Origin: DAOUET01 sp034430155
GTDB lineage: Bacteria > Chloroflexota > Anaerolineae > Anaerolineales > UBA4823
Reading direction: 5' to 3'
DNA: 64,000 bases
NCBI GenBank assembly: GCA_034430155.1
Contig: DAOUET010000010.1
Span: forward strand, 1 to 64,000
The position numbers were made by a program, and so were the translations under genes. The notes under the pieces were generated by a model. The model made no database searches. It saw only the letters and a program-made list of their open reading frames with translations, and was not told the DNA's origin. How positions within the stretch are numbered: the stretch's first letter is position 1; the number at the start of each line of letters is the position of its first letter. Below are positions 16,935-25,738 of this stretch, in pieces.

Positions 16935-17524
16935 GTATGGCTGGGACCGCCTTCATCATATGCGGAGCCTTAGGGCGAGAGGTTCTGGACATCATTCAAA
17001 AACACGGTTGGGAGGTGGATGTTGTCGGCATTCCAGCATTGGATCACATGGTCCCTGAACGGATCGCCCCACATGTGGAGAAGCGCATCCTGGCGTTACG
17101 CCAGCAGTACCAGCGCCTGATCGTCGTTTACGGTGATTGCGGTTCAAAAGGTGCCTTGGACCAGGTGCTCGCTCAGCAGGGCATTGAACGCATATATGGA
17201 CCCCATTGTTACGAAATGTATGCGGGAGAGACTTTTTATGATCTCATGGAAGAACAGCCCGGCACCTTTTTCCTGACAGACTTCCTGGTACGCGGCTTTT
17301 ATGGCACGGTAGTCAAAGGCATGGGATTGGATCGCTACCCACAACTAAGGGGGGAATATTTTCGAAACTACAAGCGAGTCGTTTATCTCATCCAAAAAGA
17401 GACGCCCGAGTTGCTCCAAAAAGCGCAAGCCATCGCAGAATATTTAGAGTTGCCTTTGGAATTCTGCCAGACTGGCTATGGCTCTCTGGAAGAGCGGTTG
17501 GTAGCTTTGATGGAGAAAAAGTAG
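16931..17524 (+). CDS. DUF1638 family protein linked to corrinoid methyltransferases
   Basis: This 197-residue soluble protein contains an N-terminal FIICGALGREVL strand-loop, a VVYGDCGSKGALD segment and an IYGPHCYEMYAGE segment with conserved Cys, His and Glu, as in DUF1638 (PF07796). No enzymatic activity is established for the family that I can name. The repeated Cys/His residues would suit metal or thiolate chemistry. It overlaps the preceding methyltransferase gene by four bases and ends the corrinoid set. From memory, DUF1638 genes often accompany AcsE-like, corrinoid and RACo-like genes, which fits a helper role in corrinoid methyl transfer or reactivation. Confidence 0.8.
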   Translation: MSMAGTAFIICGALGREVLDIIQKHGWEVDVVGIPALDHMVPERIAPHVEKRILALRQQYQRLIVVYGDCGSKGALDQVLAQQGIERIYGPHCYEMYAGETFYDLMEEQPGTFFLTDFLVRGFYGTVVKGMGLDRYPQLRGEYFRNYKRVVYLIQKETPELLQKAQAIAEYLELPLEFCQTGYGSLEERLVALMEKK

Positions 17525-17563
17525 ACCAGACCGTTTTTCCACCTCTGGAGACAAAAGAAGACT

Positions 17564-19951
17564 ATGGCCCGTACATCCCATAAGCTCAGCAACTCTTTCG
17601 AAGGCGCTCTCGCCGGTGGAGGTGATCCAGCCACCTCACCCCTTTACGTTTTCGGGCCTTTCCTTAAACTGATCGTCGTCGCTGGGGTGGCTCAAATCAC
17701 CTTCGGAGCCTCCGTATGGCTGGTGGTGCTGACTATTGCAGTAGTTTCAGCCATGTATCGCCTGGTCATGCAGTGGGTAACCGATGGCAGCGGCGGCAGT
17801 GGTTTGAGTGAAGATGAGTTTGGGGGTTGGGCAGTCAAGGTGAACGCCGCCATTACCTTTATCGAGTACACCCTGACCTTTCTGGTGAGTATGGCTGCCA
17901 TGGTAACCTTTATTGCTGATCGTATCCCCGCCCTGAATGACAAGATCCTATGGATCCAGTACCGCACCCTGGTTGCCATTGGCCTAAGTGTATTCACCGG
18001 TTGGCTGGTCAACCGGGGCCCTAAGATGGCGGCGCGCACCTTTGGTCCGGCTACAGGTGGCGTTTTAGTACTCTTATGGATCATGATCATTGCGACCGTC
18101 TCGAAAATGGGCTTCCACTTACCATCCTTCAATCTTTTGGCCTTTAACGCCCAAAATCTCAACTTTACATTGAGCGGTTATGCCCGTATTCTCGCAGTCA
18201 TGACTGGCATCGAGGTATTCGCCAACCTGGTTGCTGCTTACGAAGGCAAGCCTGAAGAAAAAAGCAAAAAAGCGTTCAATAGCTTGTTGATCATAATGGG
18301 CACCACTGCCATCACCATGCTCATTGTTGGCCCGGCTATTCACCAACTATCCAATCCATCTTTAGCAGAGGTTTCCGTCTTCACACAAACCATGGATCGT
18401 CTTTTGCCTGATCCGCTACCCTATTTTGGCACCATCGTGGGGATCGCGGTATTGATGTCAGCCTCCGCTGCCAGTGCTCAAGGATTGCAAAACCTGTCCT
18501 TAGGGCTATACCAGCGTCATTACGTGCCTTACTGGCTAGGCCAACGAAATATCTTTGAGGTTGCGGATAAACCGGTTTGGATCGAGGTCTTTATCGTCAG
18601 CTTGTGCTTTTTCTTTTTCGGCACTCAAGAAGATACTTACCTGGCGATATACGCCGCCGGGGTGTTCATCCTTTTGAGCATGACCGGATGGGCAGTTACT
18701 AAGCGTCTGATACGCCAGGCGCGCTCCCGCTTTTCTTTCACCAGTCTGGTTCTGATCGGTGGCACTTGTCTGGCAGCGCTGCTGACCAGCGCTGCGACCG
18801 GGATCATATTCGGTGAACGTTTTCTGGACGGCGCCTGGACCTATCTGCTCTTCATCCCCTTCCTTTACGTCACCTTTTCCTATTTCCGAAACCGCCTCGG
18901 AGAACCCACCCAGGAAGCCGATTACCTTGGACAGCTGGATGCGGCCCAACTAGCTGGCTTCGGTTTCGGTCAATATCCCACCCCGGAGTTCGTCGCAGGC
19001 AACGGGGGAGAAGCGCCTGCTGAAATCACCTGGCAGCCAGAACCGATCGAACAGAGCAACTGGCGGGAGATGAAGGTAGCGATTCAACGCATTGTGGTGC
19101 TGCTGGATGGCTCATCTTTTGCTGCCCAAGCAATACCGCTGGCAAAAGCTATCGCCCAGGCCACCTCCGCTCGTTTAACTTTATTTTCCGCTATCGAGAA
19201 TGAATATCAGGTCGAAACCGAGAAATACAAAGAAATCCAGGTAGAACGCCAGGCATACTTACAAAGCCTGGTTGAGGAGCTACAATCCTCGGGTCTAGTC
19301 GCAGATCATATGGTTAGCGCCGGTTCCACCGTAGAGGCAGCTGAGGCCTATGTGGCCGACGAGAGCGTCGATTTGGTCATCACTACCACTAGAGGAAAGT
19401 CGGGCGTGCCTCATTGGCTCAGCGGAGGGGTTTCAAGCAAACTGGTGCAACGTATCAATAAACCGGTCTTGTTAGTAAAAGCAATCGATCAGCAAACACC
19501 AAAAACCCCTGGGGTGAAACGCATACTGGTAGCCCTAGATGGGTCGATTTACTCTGAACGGGTCCTGCCATACGCTCGCGCCCTTGCCCAAGCTTTTAGG
19601 AGCGAACTGGTCTTGATTTCTGTTCCTGCGGTACCGCGCATGAAAGATTACCGTGCCGCCGCTGAAATCGTCGACACCTTGAGAATAAAAGCCGATACTA
19701 ACATGCGTAAGTTTCTGCAGGCCGTAGCCCGGTCTTTACGCGCCGAGGGGATAAAGGTTCGCATAATCGTCACCGGTTCCATTCCAGCACGCACCATCCT
19801 ATCAATTGGAAAAAAACAAGACGCAGATCTGATTATGATGACCTCTCATGGTCGTGGTGGCTTGGAATTGTTTATGGTGGGTAGTGTCACCCAGAGAGTG
19901 GTACAAAACACTCAGACGCCAGTATTTATCGTACCAATCCTTCCCCAATAG
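17564..19951 (+). CDS. APC-family permease fused to two UspA domains
   Basis: The first ~450 residues hold about 12 hydrophobic segments of an APC superfamily amino-acid/cation permease, although the classic APC start (GxxxGxGI) is replaced by a less usual LAGGGDPATSPLYVFGP. Two UspA domains follow (about 500-645 and 655-795). Usp1 begins QRIVVLLDGSS, and Usp2 begins KRILVALDGSIYSERVL and ends with a GRGGLELFMVGSVTQRVV nucleotide-loop region typical of ATP-binding Usp proteins. The soluble part would be cytoplasmic and may sense ATP or stress to gate transport. It starts 39 bases after the DUF1638 gene and may be read through from the C1 operon. The transported substrate is unknown. Confidence 0.85.
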   Translation: MARTSHKLSNSFEGALAGGGDPATSPLYVFGPFLKLIVVAGVAQITFGASVWLVVLTIAVVSAMYRLVMQWVTDGSGGSGLSEDEFGGWAVKVNAAITFIEYTLTFLVSMAAMVTFIADRIPALNDKILWIQYRTLVAIGLSVFTGWLVNRGPKMAARTFGPATGGVLVLLWIMIIATVSKMGFHLPSFNLLAFNAQNLNFTLSGYARILAVMTGIEVFANLVAAYEGKPEEKSKKAFNSLLIIMGTTAITMLIVGPAIHQLSNPSLAEVSVFTQTMDRLLPDPLPYFGTIVGIAVLMSASAASAQGLQNLSLGLYQRHYVPYWLGQRNIFEVADKPVWIEVFIVSLCFFFFGTQEDTYLAIYAAGVFILLSMTGWAVTKRLIRQARSRFSFTSLVLIGGTCLAALLTSAATGIIFGERFLDGAWTYLLFIPFLYVTFSYFRNRLGEPTQEADYLGQLDAAQLAGFGFGQYPTPEFVAGNGGEAPAEITWQPEPIEQSNWREMKVAIQRIVVLLDGSSFAAQAIPLAKAIAQATSARLTLFSAIENEYQVETEKYKEIQVERQAYLQSLVEELQSSGLVADHMVSAGSTVEAAEAYVADESVDLVITTTRGKSGVPHWLSGGVSSKLVQRINKPVLLVKAIDQQTPKTPGVKRILVALDGSIYSERVLPYARALAQAFRSELVLISVPAVPRMKDYRAAAEIVDTLRIKADTNMRKFLQAVARSLRAEGIKVRIIVTGSIPARTILSIGKKQDADLIMMTSHGRGGLELFMVGSVTQRVVQNTQTPVFIVPILPQ

Positions 19952-20015
19952 ATCCAGGCCACCTTCCTGCAGGTTTTCATCCCATCCTCTTTAATTGACT
20001 CCGGTGATCATCTTT

Positions 20016-20036
20016 TGGAGGTCTGGTAGACCTCCA
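20016..20036. terminator. Hairpin downstream of permease-Usp gene
   Basis: TGGAGGTCT and AGACCTCCA make a 9-bp perfect stem with a 3-base loop, 65 bases after the permease-Usp stop. There is no U-tract, so termination is uncertain. Confidence 0.35.
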
Positions 20037-20182
20037 TTCCAATTCAGCCTTAACCATTAGGGCATGATTTACGGTTACAATTAAAGCCTGGCGAGCTTCA
20101 TACAAGGTTACATCGGCCCGCGTCGTAGATTGAGGCAGGCAAATTCCCAGGAGCAGGGGTTTGGGATAAGGTCACGCAGGTT

Positions 20183-21925
20183 ATGAAATTCCAAAGAGTA
20201 TTAATCACCATTATTTGTTTGCTAGTCATCGCGATTCCTGCGCAAACTGTGACAGCCCAGGGTCCATGCGGAAGCTCGTATGTGGTTCTTCCTGGCGACA
20301 CGGTCGGTGAAATCGCCCTCTTATGTGAAATCACGGTTGCCAACCTCCTAGAAGCCAACCCTCAAATATCCGATCCCAATCGTCTGTTAATTGGTATGAC
20401 TCTGTCAATCCCATCTCCCCAAGAACAACCCTCCCCTAGGGTGACCATCTCGCCTATTTGCGGACCTCCAGGTACGGAATTGTTGGCTATGTTGCAAGGC
20501 TTTCCACCCGATTTGATCGTTGAAATCGGTGCAAGCCGAATCGATCAAACCCCCAATGATTTCGAGAAGATTCGCACGGATTCCCAAGGCGGCTGGAAGA
20601 CCTCAATTACCATACCGGAATCAGCTAAAGAGAAAGAAGCCTGGGCAGTGGTGGCTCAGTCGCAGGCCAGCAGTGCCCGTATTGAAGAGAGCTCTAACTT
20701 ATTTTATGTAACTGGATCTCTCGATACAGGCGCAGCTACCACCTATATCGTCCAACCGGGAGACACCCTGCGCTCTATCGCGGTTCAATTTGATAAATCC
20801 ATCTCGGCCATATTAGCTGAGAATCCCGGAATAACCAATCCCAGCCTGATTTATGTGGGTCAAAGGTTGAACATTCCGGGTAAGCAACCCGGTCAGCCAG
20901 CCGTCGCTATCTCTCCTTCATGTGGCCCAGCGGGAACTGAGGTTCAGGTGGTGATCACTGACTTCCCAGTAAATTCTCGCATTGAGGTCGGCGTTGGGCA
21001 ACAGGGTTCCGCTGAAAATATCGTCAACACTTTATCCAGCAGTGCGAACGGAGGCTTAGAGACTCAAGTCATCATCCCCCATGATGCTCTGCCTGACCAG
21101 CACTGGCTGGTATCCGCTCTGACACTCCAAAGCCCCGTGATCAAGGCAAATTCAAACCTCTTCTCGGTGATCAAGACCATCGGTGTGGGTGTTCCTACCA
21201 CTTACATCGTCCAGCCAGGAGATATGCTGGGGGAAATTGCCACACGCTTCGGCACCTCGGTTGCCGCTATCCTGACTGCCAACCCCGCCCTCAGCAATCG
21301 CAATTCCATTTCCGTCGGCGAGCGATTGGTCATTCCAGGACTGATTCCCGTAGTATCTATCACCCCTGAACGCGGCCTTTCTGGTACCCAGATTCTAGTA
21401 GAAGTCACTGGTTTTCCCTCCAATACTCTGCTTGATGTTACTCTTGGAAAGCGTTCTTCACCGCCACTGGTAATCGGTACATTTCGGACCAGCTCAAACG
21501 GCACCCTTACAACTCAAGCGCTCATTCCTAAAACTGCAAAATTCAACGAACGCTGGGAAGTGGTTGTACAAACCTCCAAAGGAGCCAAGATCGAGGCCAC
21601 CTCTAATGAATTCACCGTCGTCAGAGTCACCCAACCCAAACAACCTGTGATAACCATCTGGCCTCAGGATGGCCCTGCAGGAACGAAGCTCGATGTTGTC
21701 GCGATGGGTTTTCCTGGCTATGTCAGTGTCGAAATTTATCTAGGAAGGAACGAATCTGATCTCGAGATCGTCGATACAGCTCTGACAGATATTAATGGTA
21801 CTTTTTACGCTCAGATCACCATCCCAAGCACTGCCCAACCGAACGAAAAGTGGATCGTTCTTGCCAAAACCGTTACTGGGGCCAATCTCGAAGCTGCCTC
21901 GATACCCTTTTCCGTTTCACCTTAA
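20183..21925 (+). CDS. Secreted LysM-repeat protein alternating with Ig-like domains
   Basis: A signal peptide (basic MKFQR, hydrophobic core, AxA-type end near residue 29) leads into three LysM domains (about 32-76, 188-235, 340-385). Each has the (Y)xVxPGD(T/M) start and a (V/I)G(Q/E/M)xLxIP end. After each LysM, and once more at the C-terminus, comes a ~100-residue beta-rich domain that opens with I(S/T/W)PxxGxxGT and ends in a serine- and asparagine-rich strand, four in total, resembling IPT/TIG or Ig-like modules. LysM binds N-acetylglucosamine-containing glycans, so a cell-surface or sheath-associated role is likely. No catalytic domain is seen. Confidence 0.85.
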   Translation: MKFQRVLITIICLLVIAIPAQTVTAQGPCGSSYVVLPGDTVGEIALLCEITVANLLEANPQISDPNRLLIGMTLSIPSPQEQPSPRVTISPICGPPGTELLAMLQGFPPDLIVEIGASRIDQTPNDFEKIRTDSQGGWKTSITIPESAKEKEAWAVVAQSQASSARIEESSNLFYVTGSLDTGAATTYIVQPGDTLRSIAVQFDKSISAILAENPGITNPSLIYVGQRLNIPGKQPGQPAVAISPSCGPAGTEVQVVITDFPVNSRIEVGVGQQGSAENIVNTLSSSANGGLETQVIIPHDALPDQHWLVSALTLQSPVIKANSNLFSVIKTIGVGVPTTYIVQPGDMLGEIATRFGTSVAAILTANPALSNRNSISVGERLVIPGLIPVVSITPERGLSGTQILVEVTGFPSNTLLDVTLGKRSSPPLVIGTFRTSSNGTLTTQALIPKTAKFNERWEVVVQTSKGAKIEATSNEFTVVRVTQPKQPVITIWPQDGPAGTKLDVVAMGFPGYVSVEIYLGRNESDLEIVDTALTDINGTFYAQITIPSTAQPNEKWIVLAKTVTGANLEAASIPFSVSP

Positions 21926-22422
21926 AGATGTTATTTAGGCGCTTTTCTCTATACCTTTTACCCCCCACACCTATAAACTCCATAATATAAGGACGTGGGG
22001 GAATCCCTTTATACAGGGTCGAATCCTTACAGCGGGGTTGATAAAACTACCCATCTCGAGAATCGTCTCACATAAAAATTTGAAGTATAAACGAGATTAT
22101 GCTTCAAATTATGGTACAATTAATCATGAAGAATAGTTCCTTGAATTATCTCTGATACCAAATTACCCGCCGTCCATCTCAGCCATCAAAGACTCTTGAG
22201 AGTTGTTTAAACTGCTACTAAAGTAGTAAATTGCCTATGTTATAACGCGCGGCTTTATCCCGTTTTCGGGTACCAGCCAGAAGATTACTGCTGGGGGAAA
22301 AAGCTCTAACTGCAGTCACCTTCAAGTAACCAACAATGAAACGGATCAGAGAACCAACTGTGCAAGAGCTTCTCGCACTGGTGAATTTGTCCTGAATATT
22401 AATTTACTTGGTATTTTTGCCG
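21926..22422. other. Non-coding stretch with an inverted repeat
   Basis: No credible gene is seen in about 500 bases. A 9-bp inverted repeat (AATTTGAAG at 22077-22085 and CTTCAAATT at 22102-22110) sits just upstream of TACAAT (22115-22120) and could be an operator for the solute-synthesis genes downstream. Small hairpins occur near 22260. A 19-codon reading frame beginning at 22336 lacks a ribosome site. Confidence 0.35.
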
Positions 22423-24195
22423 ATGACCGATCAATTAACCTCACCAGCATTGAAAATCCTGAAAAACCGGATCGACATCACCCGGGTGCCGTTCAGTGAC
22501 CGGGGTTCTCGCTTGCTGGTATATCAGGAATCCTCTAAGAGCCGTCTATATGTCAAGTTGGCTGAACGGCTGACCGGTCTTGAGGCTAATATCGAAGCTT
22601 ATCTGCGCCGCCCTCCATTCATTCGCAACCTGTGCATAGTCGACGAAAATGGACAAGCCCTTGAGTTTGAAGTGGTTACTTTTCCCCACATCATATACTT
22701 TAAGACCCGTTTGGGAGACTTCGGATTGGTCTTCCATGACAAGCGCACCCTAGTGTTCGGATTACCCCCCGACATTAACGCGGGATTGCGCTTTCACGTA
22801 TCACCGCAATTTTGGCAGGAAATGCAGCATGGCGGTGTATTTAAAGCCGTTCGGAACCTAGCTTATTCAAGCAACAGCGAATCGCTCAGCAATCAGATCA
22901 AGCCTGAGGAGGGGGGTTATACAGTTGAATTTATTGTAAAAGCTTGCGACGACTGCGCCATCACCATATCTATCGGTGAACAATTGGACTTGCATAACGA
23001 TGCTTCGGCATTCTCAGTGTGTGCGACTGCCGCCGAAACACGCTGGTCGAACTGGTTCAACCGGGCTCCCGAAGTGGATGAACCCTATCGCGATACCTAT
23101 GCGTACGCCTGGTGGATCATGGCGAATAATCTGATCAGTCCCCAAGGCCGGATCGTCCACGAAGCCATGATGCCCTCCAAAGTCAGCTACGTAGGTTTAT
23201 GGCTGTGGGATAGCGCTATGCACACACTTGCATACCGGCATGTTGACGCTGAACTGGCTCGAAACCAAATTCGTGCGATGCTGGCATGCCAGCTTCCTGA
23301 CGGCATGTTGCCAGACGCCATCTACGATGAGGGCGTCGTGGCCGAGATTGAGCATCCCATCAGGGCTGAAGTCACTAAACCTCCAATTTTAGCCTGGGCT
23401 GCCCTTAAATTAGATGAGACCGATCCCGATCTGAATTTCTTGCAAGAGATATATGTGCCGCTGGTTCGCTGGAACGCCTGGTGGTTCAGTATGAACGATG
23501 ACAACGCCAATGGCTTGGCACAGTACAACCATCCTTACTCGTCTGGCTTAGATGACAACCCTTTATGGGATTACGGTATGCCGGTTGAATCTCCCGACTT
23601 GAACACCTATTTGTGTGTACAAATGGGTTCTTTGGCTGTGATCGCCGAGAAATTAGGGATGGAAGTCGAGGGCGCCATGTGGCGACGGCGGGCTGCTGCC
23701 ATCGTTCGCCGCATGATCGAAATTTTTTGGGATGAAGATGCAGGGATTTTTCGGGCTTTACACGAAGACCAACCTATCCCTGTGATCACCCCTTTTAACC
23801 TCTTCCCCTTATGGACCGGTCAGTTACCAGAGAGGATTCGCGACCGACTGATCGCCCATCTGATGGACCCTGATGAGTTTTGGGGAGATTATGTCATCCC
23901 TACCGTGGCCCGCAACGACCCTCATTTCGAGCCAAACAGGATGTGGCGCGGCCCGGTATGGGTCAATATAAATTACTTCTTTATCGAAGCCCTTTACCAG
24001 ATCGGCCGCAATGACCTGGCTCAAGAGTTGATGTCTAAAACGCTGCACCTGATTATGGCTCAGCCCAGCATTTTCGAATTTTATAATGCGACAACCGGTG
24101 ACCCACCAGCCAAAGCATCTGACACGTTCGGCTGGACCGCCGCCATCTTCATCGATCTGGCCATCCGGGCTAGTCGTGAACATGCTAGCCAGTAA
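22423..24195 (+). CDS. GH63-like glycoside hydrolase (glucosyl-/mannosylglycerate hydrolase type)
   Basis: This is an (alpha/alpha)6-barrel hydrolase. The segment SSGLDDNPLWD carries the probable acid Asp, MWRGPVWVNINYFF is a hallmark of GH63/MGH-type enzymes, and the C-terminal EFYNATTGDP followed by FGWTAAIFIDL supplies the probable base Glu. Related enzymes hydrolyse mannosylglycerate or glucosylglycerate, or trim glucosides. The first ~200 residues form a beta-rich domain. Neither the ATG used nor a TTG five codons upstream has a clear ribosome site. It opens a cluster with GT20, GT4 and a trehalose-phosphatase-like gene, so it probably recycles a compatible solute or trims its precursor. 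The exact substrate is unknown. Confidence 0.75.
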   Translation: MTDQLTSPALKILKNRIDITRVPFSDRGSRLLVYQESSKSRLYVKLAERLTGLEANIEAYLRRPPFIRNLCIVDENGQALEFEVVTFPHIIYFKTRLGDFGLVFHDKRTLVFGLPPDINAGLRFHVSPQFWQEMQHGGVFKAVRNLAYSSNSESLSNQIKPEEGGYTVEFIVKACDDCAITISIGEQLDLHNDASAFSVCATAAETRWSNWFNRAPEVDEPYRDTYAYAWWIMANNLISPQGRIVHEAMMPSKVSYVGLWLWDSAMHTLAYRHVDAELARNQIRAMLACQLPDGMLPDAIYDEGVVAEIEHPIRAEVTKPPILAWAALKLDETDPDLNFLQEIYVPLVRWNAWWFSMNDDNANGLAQYNHPYSSGLDDNPLWDYGMPVESPDLNTYLCVQMGSLAVIAEKLGMEVEGAMWRRRAAAIVRRMIEIFWDEDAGIFRALHEDQPIPVITPFNLFPLWTGQLPERIRDRLIAHLMDPDEFWGDYVIPTVARNDPHFEPNRMWRGPVWVNINYFFIEALYQIGRNDLAQELMSKTLHLIMAQPSIFEFYNATTGDPPAKASDTFGWTAAIFIDLAIRASREHASQ

Positions 24196-24248
24196 GGATC
24201 GAGTAGATTCTATCCAAGAGCACCTGCGTTCCTGGGGAAGAGAAATTC

Positions 24249-25736
24249 ATGTCAGATTGTCTAGATGAGATTGCAAATTCTGAGCGCAAACTCATCATTG
24301 CCTCCAATCGAGGTCCGGTAACCTTCGAAGAAGACGAAAATGGGGTGTTGCAATATCAACGCGGCAGTGGCGGTCTGGTCACGGCGCTGACCGGTCTTGC
24401 CCGCCAGCTCGATGCCAGCTGGATCGCGTCCGCCCAAACCGAGCAAGACAGCCTCTGGGATGAGGGCGATATTCCACTGGGTGATGATGGCAATACCATT
24501 AAAGTGAAATTTCTCTCGCCTGAACCCGAGGCGTATGAAGGTTATTACAACGTAATCGCCAACCCTTTGCTGTGGTTCTTACAGCATTCCATGTGGGATG
24601 TGCCCCGCGCTCCGGTAATTAATCGGGCGACCTGGAATGCTTGGGAAAACGGCTATGTGGCTGTCAATCAGCTCTTTGCCGATGGTATTGTGGCGATTAC
24701 GCGGGGTGTTTCCCACCGCTCTTTGGTGATGGTGCAAGATTACCACCTCTATCTGGTACCCCGTTTCCTGTCAAGGCAACTGCGCCGGCGAGAACGTCCT
24801 ACCATCACTCACTTCGTACACATACCCTGGCCCGGGCCGGAATACTGGGGTATTCTCCCGCCAACCATGCGGCAGGCCATCGTAGATAGTCTGTGCGCAG
24901 TAGACATCCTCGGCTTTCAAACCCGCGAAGATAGCCTAAACTTCATCCGCACCTGCGAAAGTTACCTGCCATCCGCCGATGCGAACTTCAAACGAGGTCG
25001 TATCTGGTACCGCAACCACGCCACACACGTGCGAGACTACCCGATATCCATTGATGTACAATCCCTGCGAGATATGGCTGCTTCCCACGAAGTCGCCGAG
25101 CACCGCTCCGAAATCCAGGACGAGATTGGAGATATGCAACTTGTCCTGCGAATCGATCGTATTGAGCCCAGTAAGAACATCATCCGTGGTTTCCAGGCTT
25201 TCGAGGAGATGTTGGATCTCTACCCCGAACACCGGGGTAAAGTCAGTTTCCAAGCCCTCTTAGTTCCATCCCGTATGGATGTCAGCGAGTACCAGGAATA
25301 CCTGGACGAACTCCTAGCAGCGGCAGGGCGGGTCAACGCCATACATGGTGACAGCGAATGGGAACCAATCCGGATCCGGACCAGTGAGAATTACCCCCGG
25401 GCAGTGGCAGCCTTACAACTCTATGACGTTCTGCTGGTCAATGCCATCGCCGACGGTATGAACCTGATTGCCAAAGAAGGTCCGATTGTCAACCAACGGG
25501 ATGGCGTACTTATTCTCTCCGAACGCGCCGGTGCCCGCCAGCAACTGGAGTCTGGCGCCACCATCATTTCACCATGTGACGTTTATGCCACCGCCGAGGC
25601 TTTACACCAGGCCCTCGTGATGCCTAAAGAAGCACGACACGAGCGTGCCTCTCGATTGCGTATGCTCATCGAACGGGATGACATCAATGATTGGCTTTGC
25701 CGCCAGCTAGATACCGTTTCTGAACTGGATTTGTAG
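24249..25736 (+). CDS. GT20 glycosyltransferase (trehalose-6-phosphate synthase-like, variant active site)
   Basis: GT20 enzymes join a nucleotide-activated sugar to a sugar or polyol phosphate. The N-loop RGSGGLVTAL, VQDYHLYLVP and a DGMNLIAKEGP donor-site motif place it in the family. Several positions differ from classical OtsA: HIPWPGPEYW replaces the usual HIPFPxSE, and RIEPSKN replaces the RLDYxKG motif. These changes lie near the acceptor and phosphate sites, so the acceptor may not be glucose-6-phosphate. A GGGAAGAG ribosome site precedes the ATG. It is two bases from a GT4 gene and shares the cluster with a trehalose-phosphatase-like HAD enzyme that could dephosphorylate its product. 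Confidence 0.82.
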   Translation: MSDCLDEIANSERKLIIASNRGPVTFEEDENGVLQYQRGSGGLVTALTGLARQLDASWIASAQTEQDSLWDEGDIPLGDDGNTIKVKFLSPEPEAYEGYYNVIANPLLWFLQHSMWDVPRAPVINRATWNAWENGYVAVNQLFADGIVAITRGVSHRSLVMVQDYHLYLVPRFLSRQLRRRERPTITHFVHIPWPGPEYWGILPPTMRQAIVDSLCAVDILGFQTREDSLNFIRTCESYLPSADANFKRGRIWYRNHATHVRDYPISIDVQSLRDMAASHEVAEHRSEIQDEIGDMQLVLRIDRIEPSKNIIRGFQAFEEMLDLYPEHRGKVSFQALLVPSRMDVSEYQEYLDELLAAAGRVNAIHGDSEWEPIRIRTSENYPRAVAALQLYDVLLVNAIADGMNLIAKEGPIVNQRDGVLILSERAGARQQLESGATIISPCDVYATAEALHQALVMPKEARHERASRLRMLIERDDINDWLCRQLDTVSELDL

Positions 25737-25738
25737 GG

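Noticed and set aside
22336..22395. Possible leader peptide before the GH63-like gene
   Set aside because: It has no ribosome site and no regulatory codon run, so chance is the simplest explanation.
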